Assembly: GCA_017590115.1 (NCBI GenBank)
Contig: JAGGNK010007559.1
Location: forward strand, 6,922,641 to 6,986,640
Direction of reading: 5' to 3'
Source: Montifringilla adamsi
Taxonomy: Eukaryota; Chordata; Aves; Passeriformes; Passeridae
Length of the DNA: 64,000 nucleotides
Shown here: positions 1 to 10,100 of the stretch, piece by piece
Numbering within the stretch: position 1 is the stretch's first letter
Layout: the number at the start of each line of letters is the position of its first letter
Position numbers and translations under genes: made by a program
The notes under the pieces: model-generated
Databases searched by the model: none
What the model was told of the DNA's origin: nothing
Seen by the model: only the letters and a program-made list of their open reading frames with translations

Positions 1-27
1 CTGGTGGACGCTCACTGTGGCTGCTGT
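1..27 (+). CDS. TMEM94: TMEM94 coding exon (antepenultimate, 5' part outside window)
   Basis: Bases 2-27 read WWTLTVAA plus two bases of the next codon, followed by a consensus donor GTGAGT at 28-33. The phase (two bases left over) matches the exon starting at 253 and gives a continuous hydrophobic segment. The call rests on phase and hydrophobicity over a short stretch. Confidence 0.7.
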
Positions 28-1307
28 GTGAGTACCCACAGGCCCTGGGAAGGTGCTCCAGGGTGCTGGAGCAAGGAGGGCCCCAGGCCCACTCCAGCAC
101 CAGTTTCTTGGTGCTGAGGAGAATCAAGTACATGGTACTTGATCTCCACTGCTGAAGTGGTGAAGGGTCTCTGTTGTGAGCATTTCATCTGTGCAGATCC
201 TGGGAAGCTTGTCAGGTCTGCTGAGATTTGGTGTGTTTGTTCTTAATCCTAGAGTGCTGGGGCAAGTGGCACAGACTGTGCTGGACCTGAAACTCTGGGA
301 AAACCTCAACTCTTCTTTGACCTTTAACCACGTCTCAATCTCTCCAGTCGCATGGCTCCTGGGTTTTCTTTCCTTGGTCCTTGTGGTTATCATCAATGAG
401 ATTGTCAAGCTGCATGAAATCAGGTATGGGGGTTGTAGGGAGGATGAGGAGAAAGGGCTGAAGCCTCCTTCCAGCCTGGCCTTGAGCTGCAAAAAATAAT
501 CATGCCCAGGGAACAAAAAGAAAAAGCTGACTGCATTGTGTAAATCACCTGGCCACTGTGGGCAGGCCCACGCTCCACCTCCCAGGGAGGAAGTGCAGGG
601 GAGGAAGGAGGGTCAGAGAAGGGCAGTGGCAGTAACTGGGAGCAGGAAGGGAGAACAAAATTTCCTTATCTCAAACCAAAGGGAGGGAGACAGCCAAGGT
701 CTATGCAACACCAGGATGGAATTGGGGAGGGCTGTTCTCTCCATCTTGTCCCATGAGGACAGAGAGGCATTGAATCACAGCAGAGGAAATGTGCCTTCAC
801 ACAGAGCCTGGACTGTGGGACTCGTTTTCAGGGGAAGTGGCTGAAGCCAAGAATGAGTAGCAGGCAAAGTGACTGGCTGTTCTTCCCAGCACAGGGAACA
901 GCCAGAGTGGCAGTCAACACTAATGAACATTGATTCAGGAAATGGGCTGGGAGGAAAAGTGGGGATTGCAGGGAACCCTGATGGGGATGGAGACACCATC
1001 TCAGTTCCTGCAAAGGGTTTCTCGACCTTTCTGTGCCGTGTCTGTTGTCCCTGGAGATGGGATTTAGCTGGATGGGGTAGGACTGAGACCATGGGCTGCT
1101 CTCTGGATTTGATTCCCTTCCCAGGCTACTACAGGCTTCCCTGCTTTTTGGGGCTAGCAGCTCAGGAATGGCAGTGGAACATCCTTAACCTTTCACCCCT
1201 CTGCATACTGACTCTCTTCTTTCTTCTTGTCCAGGGTCCGTGTCCGTTACCAGAAGAGGCAGAAATTGCAGTTTGAAACCAAGCTGGGGATGAATTCACC
1301 ATTTTAA
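1..1307 (+). CDS. TMEM94: TMEM94, C-terminal end (last three coding exons, gene truncated by window edge)
   Basis: Only the final 89 residues lie in the window. Exon pieces are 1-27 (donor GTGAGT at 28), 253-423 (acceptor CCTAG, donor GTATGG) and 1235-1307 (acceptor GTCCAG, TAA stop at 1305-1307); joined, they stay in one frame. The encoded tail has a hydrophobic run beginning WWTLTVAAVVLG, a loop with a possible N-glycosylation site (NSS), then a second strongly hydrophobic segment (about SPVAWLLGFLSLVLVVII) followed by NEIVKLHEIR and the basic terminus ending QKLQFETKLGMNSPF. That ending is what I recognise from vertebrate TMEM94 (formerly KIAA0195). TMEM94 is a large multi-pass membrane protein with P-type-ATPase-like features, reported at the endoplasmic reticulum with a role in magnesium handling (established knowledge, from memory). 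Its position next to CASKIN2 matches human 17q25.1. The first acceptor could also be used two bases downstream, but only 253 keeps the frame. Confidence 0.9.
253..423 (+). CDS. TMEM94: TMEM94 penultimate coding exon
   Basis: Reads VLGQVAQTVLDLKLW, then a loop and a membrane segment ending IINEIVKLHEIR. The donor is AG|GTATGG at 423/424; the acceptor is CCTAG at 248-252. The split arginine codon (AG|G) is completed by base 1235. Confidence 0.9.
1235..1307 (+). CDS. TMEM94: TMEM94 terminal coding exon
   Basis: After a pyrimidine-rich tract and CCAG acceptor (1231-1234) the frame reads VRVRYQKR, then QKLQFETKLGMNSPF and TAA. This basic, lysine- and arginine-rich cytosolic tail is highly conserved in vertebrate TMEM94. 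Confidence 0.95.
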
Positions 1308-1548
1308 AAGCACTCAGCTCAAGTTCCCTGGAGCCAGGGCCAAACAGCTACTGGGAGAGTGGCTGCACCAAAGGCTCAGGGAATTTTCCATCACACATGC
1401 AAACCAGACAGCCTCCTGGCAAAACTACACCTGCACCTTCCCGGGGCCCCAGGCAGGGAGCCCCCCACAGGTATGCAGCCCCTTCCCAGCCTACCAGGTA
1501 CCCTCACAGGAACCTGCAAGCTCTGGTGCCTGTTCAGGCTGCTCTTCC

Positions 1549-1563
1549 TTTATTTATTTATTA
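1549..1563 (+). promoter_or_regulatory. AU-rich element in TMEM94 3' UTR
   Basis: Overlapping ATTTA pentamers form TTTATTTATTTATT, which includes the UUAUUUAUU nonamer typical of mRNA-destabilising AU-rich elements. It sits about 240 bases after the stop codon. Function is inferred from the motif. Confidence 0.45.
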
Positions 1564-2397
1564 CTGGAGGTATTTGTTAGTATCATGGTGATGCTAAAAT
1601 GAAGTGGCTCCTTTCCTCTTTGTGAACAGATGGGTTTCCTGGGCCTGGCAGGAGAATCTGGGACCAGTAGGGCTGCTGAAGCAGGAGATCTCTATTGAAA
1701 CCCGTTTTGGTTTTCCACTTCAGCCTGCTCTCTGTGTGTGCATGCCTGTGCATGCCCTCCCCGCCTCCCTGCCCTGTGTCCGGGGCAAAGGAGCCATTCC
1801 TCGTGCAGTCCCCAGAGTGCTGGGAGCTCACATTCCCGAGGGGACAGTGGGAAAGGGTCTCTGGACAGCCGGGCTGGGCCAGCCCTGCCCTCTAGTGTCG
1901 TTGTCACAGCCATGTGCTGGCGGTGTCAGAAGAAGGATGAGATAGGGCTTTGGGAAAAGCTGCCTGTGATCCTGTTCTGGTGCAGAGGGAGGGCAGCTCT
2001 GCCTGCCTGCAGGGAGCCAGCATGGCTTAGCTTCCTGCAGCCCTGTTGAACCAGCTTTTATGTTCTTTAACAGCCCCCAGAGAGGTTTTATAGCTGTTGT
2101 CCTGTTTGTGATCCGAACTGCTGTTCTGCTTCAGTAATGTGCCTGCTTGAGAAAACCACAGCTCAAGATAAAGCCTGAGCCCTGACTATCCTGCCTTAGA
2201 GAGAGGGGATATCTTTCCAGGCAGGATATCTGCAACTTGCAGTTGTGACTAATGCAGAGCTGGTGAATGGCTCCTTTCCCAATCCCAGGGATTGTGCTGC
2301 ATCCAGTTCTTGCTCCCCAAGGCACAGGGAACCCCGCCCAATCATGTCTGTCTGTGATAGTGCTGGGAAGTCTCTCCCCTCTGTGCTAATGCCTTCA

Positions 2398-2610
2398 CAC
2401 AGAACCACAGAATGGTTTGGGTTGGAAGGGGCCTTAAAGCTTATCTTGTTCCACCCATTGCCATGGGCACCCTGCCATGGGCAGGGACCCCTTCCTCTGT
2501 CCTGGGGTGCTCCAAGCCCTGTCCAGCCTGACCTTTAACAATTCCAGGGATGAGGCAGCCACAACCTCCCTGGGCAACATCTGCTCAGTGTTTTTCTGGA
2601 GGTCTCTTTG
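2398..2610 (-). mobile_element. CR1 non-LTR retrotransposon 3' fragment
   Basis: The plus strand reads ACAGAATGGTTTGGGTTGG, then AAGGGGCCTTAAAG, CCATGGGCAGGGACCCCTTC, and later CAGGGATGAGGCAGCCACAA. This is the reverse complement of the 3' end of a chicken-repeat-1 element. The element's sense strand is therefore minus and its 3' end lies near 2,398. It is 5'-truncated and diverged, as is usual for CR1. It lies inside the TMEM94 3' UTR, antisense to it. I have not assigned a subfamily. Confidence 0.85.
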
Positions 2611-3903
2611 TTTGCCTCCCCTGAGGGCTGTGGCAAACTGTGATCTGCCCCAGTGCAGCACAACTCCTGAGCTCAGACCTCGTCTGTACTGGGAGCACTG
2701 GTCCTGCTGTGGGCTGACAGCCAAGGGCCACACAGGAGCACACAGGCTTGGCTACCAGAATATTTGCAGGTCATGGAGGTTAACTGTAGTTCCAAACACT
2801 GACTAAAGCTGGTAAATCCCGACCCTGGTTTTGGTCTCAACATTAACACTACAATATTTGGCTGTTACTTCCTCTTTGGTACCTGAGATTAACCAGTGGC
2901 AGCTGATCCCTCCTGGGCAGGCAGGGAGCTGGCTGGAACCCCCAAACTCTGCCCTGCTGCTCCATCTTGTCTTCCTCACTTTTCAGCCTAAGCAGAGAGC
3001 ACAGACACGGCTGAGTGTCTCTAAGCAATACCCTCACCCTGCAGAGGAGCAGAGCTGGGTACAGCCAACCCCTGAGCTCTGGGGACACACTGAGGATGCT
3101 GGAGGGGGGCAGCTGGGGGTGTTCCAAGCCCTGCACCCAGTTCCTGCAGCTGGGGGGTGGATGTAGAGATCCCATGCTGGCAGGATTGCACGGGACAGGG
3201 AGCCAGCAGCTCCCTGGGGAAGCACAGGGCTCCTCCCCTGCACCACAGCAGCCAGGCTGGACTGTGCCCTCACTCCCTGGCACCTGCAGAGGGCTCAGGG
3301 AGAACAAGCTGCACCTTCCTCTGCCTCAATTCACTGAATGCCAGCTCCAGATCTGGGACACCTGGCCCCTGAGAAATCAGCTTTCCTTCCTGTTGCCATG
3401 GTGGGATCACAAATGGGATATGATCTCCTCTGTAGCTGAGCTGAGCTGGAGTCAGAGGCAGCACAGAGCTGCTCACTGCTGTCCCAGCTTTCCTCCTACC
3501 CAGACCTCAGCTCTTGTCCTATGCCATGAACTGTTGTAGGTGTTAAAAAGCAGCAAATTCCAGGGCTTCCTGCTGGCCACACCTTCCTCTAGAGAAGGCA
3601 CCTTCAAGGTTTCCTCCTCTGGGTGATCACAAATGTTTATTTTCCTGCATCCTCCTTCCCCAGCTAGACTTGGAGGGAGCTAAAATGTATGAATGGAGCC
3701 TTTAAGATGGTCTTGCCAGTGCCACCCTTCCCTCAGCCACTGAAGTGTCTAAGGGTCAGAGTGCATGGCTTCAGAAGGAAGTTTCCTACATCAAGATGTT
3801 TTTAAATGCTGTATATTTTATATTAAATTTTTTGGGATGTATGTAAAAATATTTCATTTGTATTAAAACTTGTAAATTGTATAAAAAAGGAAAAAAAAAA
3901 GGA

Positions 3904-3948
3904 AATAAACCCAGACCCACAAGCATCCAGTATATGAACGGCAATAAA
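3904..3948 (+). terminator. TMEM94 poly(A) signals
   Basis: AATAAA occurs at 3904-3909, just after an A-rich run, and again at 3943-3948. Either can define the TMEM94 mRNA end. No other AATAAA is as well placed in the 3' UTR. Confidence 0.6.
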
Positions 3949-3969
3949 TGATTGTCTTGGATAACACAC

Positions 3970-4660
3970 CCAAGAGTTCAGAATGAGTTTGCACCCAGCA
4001 AAGGAAGGAGGTTAAAATGTCTGTGGCTGCTGGGGTCAGAGGGTGTGATTTTCCTGTTGTAGGGACACAGCCTGAGAGCTTGATTGTCCTGGGATCCAGC
4101 TCTGGCCTTTTTCCCAGTTTCTGCTCAGCTTTGGGCAAATCTGTTCAACTCTGAAAGCCTCTTCCTACAAAGTAAGTTTGGTTTCCTGGATCCCAGGCAC
4201 TGCTTCAGTCAAGGCTGGAGGCACAGTTTGAATCCCTGTGGATGGCTGCAAGGTTGGGGTCAGCTGGAAAAGGCACTGGGAGCACGGGAGACAAGCAGTG
4301 GTTGGATAAGGAGGCCTGGGCTGCTTGTCCTGAGCAAAGCAGGCACTGGGGTGACAGTGGCCACACTCTGAGCAGGCAGGAGGAGGGAGGAATGCTCTGC
4401 CTGGCACATGGGGATGGCAGAGGTGTCACATGGCAGAGCCGGGCACTGGGACACCAGCGTTGTCACCACCTTACTGTCGTGGTGGTGAGACTCACACTGA
4501 ACATCACCCTCACTGGGGGTGACTGGGACTCACCAGGGGAGAATATCTGAGGAACCCTGGAGCACTCAAGGTACAGGATAAAGCTGATCCTCAATGGCCT
4601 TCAAGCAGTACGAGACAAGTTTGTCCCATTTCACACAAAGGACACAACTAGGCAAAACTA
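3970..4660. other. Convergent intergenic gap TMEM94 / CASKIN2
   Basis: About 0.7 kb between the predicted TMEM94 poly(A) site and the predicted end of the CASKIN2 transcript. I see no exon, RNA gene or repeat here. If longer 3' ends are used the two transcripts would overlap. Confidence 0.4.
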
Positions 4661-4669
4661 TCAAAAGGG

Positions 4670-7024
4670 TAAAATATGCCCCACTGTTTTAATAGAATTT
4701 AGTCTTAATGGATGTTAGTGGAAAACAAAACACATGATTAACACAAACAGAGCAGATGGTTTAAAATCTGTTGTCAGTCTGGTGATTACACGGGCTATTT
4801 TTTCCCCTCACTGTCTCGCTGCACAGAGCAGGTGCAGCTGGGGTCAGTTAGTCCCAGTTGCAGTGTACATAACTTACACACCATACAGTAGCTTCAAAAT
4901 AGAGATCTAGAGCTCAAAAAATAGGCATTCTTCTGCAAAATCAAATGTTTAGTTCCCTTATTGACAATGAGAGCAGCGTTGTGCTGCCCTCAGGTGGCTC
5001 AGACAGCGGCAGCTGCACCCCAGTGTCCTCTTATCCCTGACCCAAGACTTGCAGTTCTGGTTAGTAAATATATAGAATAAATCACATTTAAAATATATAC
5101 ATTGGTCTTTTTTTAAAAAAAAACATTTACAGTTTATCAACATTGGAAAAAAACAACTGGGCTTGTCCCAGGTTGACTCATGAGAGTAAAAATCAGATTA
5201 AAAAGGTTTCTAGAACCTCTTTATAAAGTGCCACTGGTTGTAGCTATTTGAAAACATCATGTCCATGATGTGGCACTCGGACACAGGCAGTGATGCACTC
5301 AGTGTGGGACAGAAATCAGAGCCAGGCAAGAAGTGTCTTACCTGCCTTACACTCTCAAGTCCCACACAACGGGCTTTTAGGTTTTTTCAGGGCTTATTGT
5401 CTTTGCTTTTCAGCCCAGAAACCAGGCTGGCACCTATTGCCTGCCCAGCCACGGCATAGCTGCCCTCAGGAGCAGAGACCCTCAGGAATGTTCAGATGGG
5501 CTTTGCTCCCCTTCGCATCCAACAGCACAAGGGGCTGTAACAGTCCAGTCCAGCTGCAAACTCCCAACAGGATTGGGAAGCAACTGCCTTCTCAGCCACC
5601 TTCTCCCTCTCCAGTTTGGGTTTGCATTGGTGATTTTTTTTTTTTTTAAGAAAAGGGAAATGCATGGAATTTTCTTTCCCTTTGTTTGGAATTTTTGTAG
5701 CAAATGGCACTTCAGCACAATCTTCGGTTCCCTTCTGGTGCTCTGATGCTTTCATTTGCTTGGCATGCCGAGCGCGAGCCAAGTTCGGGGCTCTTGGACA
5801 TATTTAGCCATGCACTACTGAGCAGATCCTGCGAGAGAAATCTGTCTGGGAGCGATGCAGCCGCTCCTCGCGCCTGGCTGCAGAGCTCTCGCTGCCGTTC
5901 CCCGGGCTGTGGCCGCGCTGGATCGCGAGGGAGCTGCTCCTGAGCCCAATTCCCCGGTGCATCCGGGGTCAGCTCCCCCGCCGGGCCGCAGGGAAGGAAG
6001 GATCACGTCCCAAACGCTGCTACTGTTGAACAATGCTCACGGCGGGGTTTGTGCCAGCAGCTCCCTGCAGGGAGGGGCAGTGGGAAAAGGGACTGTTTTC
6101 TCCCCAAAAAAAGGGATAAGGGAGTGGAGAAAAGAATTTAAAAAGCATTAATCATGCTGCTGCTGCACTCTGGAAGGACCAGGGTGGGGGTTTACATAGG
6201 CACTGTGTTGGCAGAGGGCAAACTCCATTGAGCAGCATGATCCAGACGGACTGGCCCAAATTCCCAGGTTTTTGGCACTGCCATTACCATCCTCATCCCT
6301 GTGGGAAGGGGCAGGAAGGCTCACATGTCCAGCATGGCCGTGGCAGAACATCCGCTGCTCTGCAGGCTGTGCCAGCCCCATCTCGAAGGGTCTGGGTCCC
6401 ACTGGAGGGATTTCGATCCACTTGGATTCCACGCTGCCCGATGCTGACGCGTTTGGAAAAGCGGCAAATAAAGCAAAAAGGTTCCTTCTCGCTCCGCAAG
6501 CTGCCAAATTGCAACAAGCCCTGTCTTCTTTTAGCTGCTGTCAGGCCTGGCCGGGGCTGCGGCTGCACAGTGAATTGCCAGCTCCGTGGCGGCTGCCCAG
6601 GGAGGTCTCTCCTGTGACACATTGTTGGCAGGGGATAAATAATAAGACGCAGGACTCTGACAATGCAGTAGGGAAAGAGAAAGGTCCCTTGTGGAGGCTC
6701 CTCAGCTCTGTGCAAGGGAGCAAGGGCTTCTCCGTGGCCTCCAGGACTGCATGTGCAGCCCCTCTGGGCTCTCCTCCTGCTGCCAGTCGGTGGGAAATGC
6801 CTGACCCCCTCGGAAACCAGCCCAAGGCCACGCTGTCACATGTGACACAGAGCCAAGGGTGGGCAAGGAGGGCAGTTTTGTTCTCAGCTGCAGTGCAAAG
6901 TGTGGGGAAGGGAGGTGGCTGGAGAGACCTGCAGGCACCGCTCGGTGCTGGATCCATTCTTCCCCCTTCACGAGGGGCACTGCTGGAGCAGCCAGGGCTG
7001 GGGAGGGGAAGGAGGGAGCAAGCC
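4670..7024 (-). other. CASKIN2: CASKIN2 probable 3' untranslated region
   Basis: Downstream of the CASKIN2 stop (TCA on plus at 7025-7027) I find no coding exon. No canonical AATAAA is obvious on the minus strand; the best candidate is ATTAAA (plus TTTAAT) at 4688-4693, in an A/T-rich stretch. That would give a 3' UTR of about 2.3 kb. A shorter UTR ending elsewhere is possible. A T-rich run lies at ~5,633-5,648. Confidence 0.35.
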
Positions 7025-7121
7025 TCAGTCCAGCATTGCATCCAGCTGGTCGGCCAGGTCGTCGAACATGTTGCTGATGTCTTCCAAGATGTTCTTGGCT
7101 GAGTGCACGGTTCCAGGGTGG
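7025..7121 (-). CDS. CASKIN2: CASKIN2 coding exon 20 (C-terminal caskin motif)
   Basis: [19 protein letters not shown], then [12 protein letters not shown] and TGA (plus TCA at 7025-7027). Acceptor CCCCAG. This acidic helical terminus is the best-conserved signature of caskins outside the domains. Confidence 0.96.
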
Positions 7122-10100
7122 CTGGGGAGGAAAGGGAGAGAGTCAAAGCACTGCTCAAAGGCTGCAGGTGCTGATGGGGAAGGTTTGGCCAGGCTGGATC
7201 TGACCCAGCAGCAGAAGCTCAGCACAGAGCTGGGCTTGAGCATGTGTGACTTCTGTGGTGCAGGTATGATGTGCCCATGCACAGCCTTTCTCCTGCCCTC
7301 CCTAGGACCCTTCCAACCCCACCTCGAGAGGCCCAGCCTCAGCATTTCCCTCACCTCTCTGCCTCCTCCACTGTGATCTTCTTCTCAGCCGCCTGCAGCG
7401 TGGCAGCTAGGCTGGAGTTGGTCTGCTCCAGCCGCTGCTGGGCCAGGGTGGCCCCCGGGGCAGCTGCCAAAGGCTTTGCTGACACCTTGCTGCCTGCTTC
7501 CAGCGTCAGTGAGCCAGGACTGGGCAGGGACCCGATCACATCCGGCACCGCCTCGGTGGCCGCCCAGGGAGCAACAGTGTGGCGGGAGGGCTGCAGGACC
7601 TGCTGGTAGATGGTCTTGGGTCCAGAGAAGACGAGCTTGGTGGATGCCACGGAGGTGTGCTTGGCAGGGACATCTGCAAAGGAAGGGGACTCATGGTAGG
7701 TGGTGGCACAGGTCCTCCTCACCTCCCACACCAACATGGGAGGGAGCCCCATCACCACCCTGGAGACAGCTCCACAAGCCCCCATACCTGGAGTGGGTGT
7801 CCTCACCACAGCTGTGCCAACCAGCTCTGTGGGGCTGGGGGCTTTGGTGGGGCTTGGTGCCTTCTTCATCCCCTTCTCCAGTGACAAGATGCTTTTCTCT
7901 ATCTCAGCAATCCTGAACTCCACACTGTCATCATCAAAGGCATCCCCAGCCAGCGTGGGCTGTGTTGCTGGTGCTGAGGTGGGGGGCCCTGCGATGCTCA
8001 CAGCTTGGGCCTGGGCATACTGGGGTGTGGGGGTGCCCCCTGCCTCTGCCTGCCCCGCCATGCTGAACGCCTTCAGCACCGCCTGCAGCGGCTCCCGCTC
8101 CCTGAAGCGCGGCCGGCGCTTCACCGTGTCCGACTCGGTGAGGTTGAACTCCAGCACGGGCGGCTCCTTGGTGACAGCAGGGGCTGCTGGCTCCTTCCCA
8201 GTGGAGCCCTGGGGCTCTCCTGGCTGGGAACCAGGTTCCATGTCCGACACGGCCACGTCAGCCTTGGAATGCCCACTGGGCTTTGGCCGCTGTTTGATGG
8301 TTAAATTGCCTTCTTCTGCAAAGGGGATGCACTCACTGGAGCTGTTCTGGGACGATGAAGAGGAGACCCCCGGCTTGGCCTCCTCCTCTGTGTCTGAGCA
8401 GGCATCCTCCTGCTCACCCTGTGCAGCTGCCTCTGTCATAGGAGCGCTGGGCTCACTCACTGTCCGTCTCCGTGGCTTGCCGCTCTCAAAGGGGTCCCTG
8501 CTGCCATCGGAAAGTGTGGCACTGCTGGCGTCACTGCCTTCGTGTGGCCCCTCACCCACATCTGCCCGGGGCAGACAGTCCTGAGTCAGGTGCAGCGGTT
8601 TTGGGGCCAGGAGGGGCTTGGAAGGACTCACAGCTGGTGTTGCCTCCAGCGCAGCCGCCAGGCTCTTCACTGTCCTGCCACAGCCAGCATCACTGGGGAT
8701 GGCACCTGCGTCAAGCACGTCCTGAGGGGCTGTGGGCTGGTGCTCGGGGCTGGGGGGCTGCTCACCGTCTGCCTCAGCAGCGAGGGCACTGGACACGGAG
8801 CTGAGGCGCTTGGGAGGCGGCGGCGGAGGGCCCTTGCGCTTGGCCCGGATGGCGAAGGACTGGCTGCGGGTCACCTTGGCATCCGCCTGCAGACAGGCCC
8901 GCGGCATCTGGCTGCGGCCCGGCCGCCGCGTCAGCGTGGCGTAGGAGCCCAGGGTGCTGCTGGGGGCCCCCTCCTCCTCCTCGTGCTCCCCATCCGACAG
9001 CGCGTAGCGGTTCAGGCTGTGCGAGCGCTTCTTGTGTTTCAAGCCTTCGCCCCCGTTGTGATGCTCCCCAGTCGTGGAGGCTGTGCTGGGTGGCTCTGTA
9101 GGGCCACACTGGCTGTGCAGGTAGGAGAAGCCTTTTTGGGCTGACGTCTGTAGGCTGCTCTTCTGTCCAGGGGAGATGGTTGGGTATGGGTGTGCTAGGG
9201 CCTTGGTCTGCTCTGCTCCCAGGACGCTCGGGGCCGTTGGGGATTTCAGGGAGACATGTGGGTACATGAAGACGTATGGGGCTGTTCCCTTGCTGGGAGT
9301 CTGGGGAGGAGTACAGGGAGTGACTGCTGGAGTCCCAGCTCCTTTCTGAGCCATGGGCCGGGCATACTGATCCGTGCCTTCTGGCAGGTTCCTCTCCTTG
9401 AGAGGGCTGCCCCCGCTGCCGTTGGCAAAGCCGTTCAGCCCCTCGGGTGACACGAGCTTCCCATAGGACTCGGGGCTGGGCCGGCCTGGCAGGCTGGCTG
9501 GGCTCTCCTTGCTGCGGGGGGGTGCACAGGACTGCCCACTGCTGCTGCTGCTCTCGCCACTGCCCAGGCTCTCCTGTGAGGGGCTGGAGAGGCGCCGGGA
9601 CAGCACGTTGTCCTGCGAGTGCCCTGAGCCCCGCGACCGCACCCCGATGCTCTCCTGGCTCCGTGACATTCCCTGGCTGCTCTTGATGCCGAGTGTGTCG
9701 TGGCAGCTGTTGGACATGGCTGTCTGGAGCTCATAGCTGAGCTCGCTGTCCTGGAAGGTTGTCATTTTGAGCGTGTGTGGGGACTGGCACTCCCCATTTT
9801 CCAGTGACTCAATGGTGACAATGTCCAGCGAACCGGGGACTTTGCGTCTTGCCAGAGTTGCTTCTGCTTGATTGAGGCTTTTGCGGAGGTCTCTGAGCTT
9901 CTTGACAGCCAACATGATCTTCTTCTGGTGGCCTGCAGGAAGGAAAGGGACATTGCGTCAGCTCCAACCCCCAAAGCCTGTTTCCAGGCCAATAAGAGTA
10001 GTAGTTATGTCACACATGGGGCAAAGGCCTTGGGGTTATCTAAACCCTGCCTATGGGAGGAGACAAACTACTGCTGGCATCTACCTAGCTGGGCTCAGCT

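Larger units (their letters stand above)
1308..3965 (+). other. TMEM94: TMEM94 3' untranslated region
   Basis: No coding exon is seen after the TAA at 1305-1307. The stretch becomes strongly A/T-rich from ~3,790 and carries two AATAAA poly(A) signals at 3904-3909 and 3943-3948, with further ATTAAA-like words at ~3,820-3,870. Cleavage is expected around 3,925-3,970, giving a 3' UTR of roughly 2.6 kb. It contains an AU-rich element near 1,550 and a CR1 fragment at ~2,398-2,610. The extent is inferred from the signals only. Confidence 0.6.

Noticed and set aside
6272..7102. 276-codon plus-strand open frame opposite the CASKIN2 3' end
   Set aside because: It lies antisense to the CASKIN2 terminal exon and 3' UTR; low-complexity translation without a known family.
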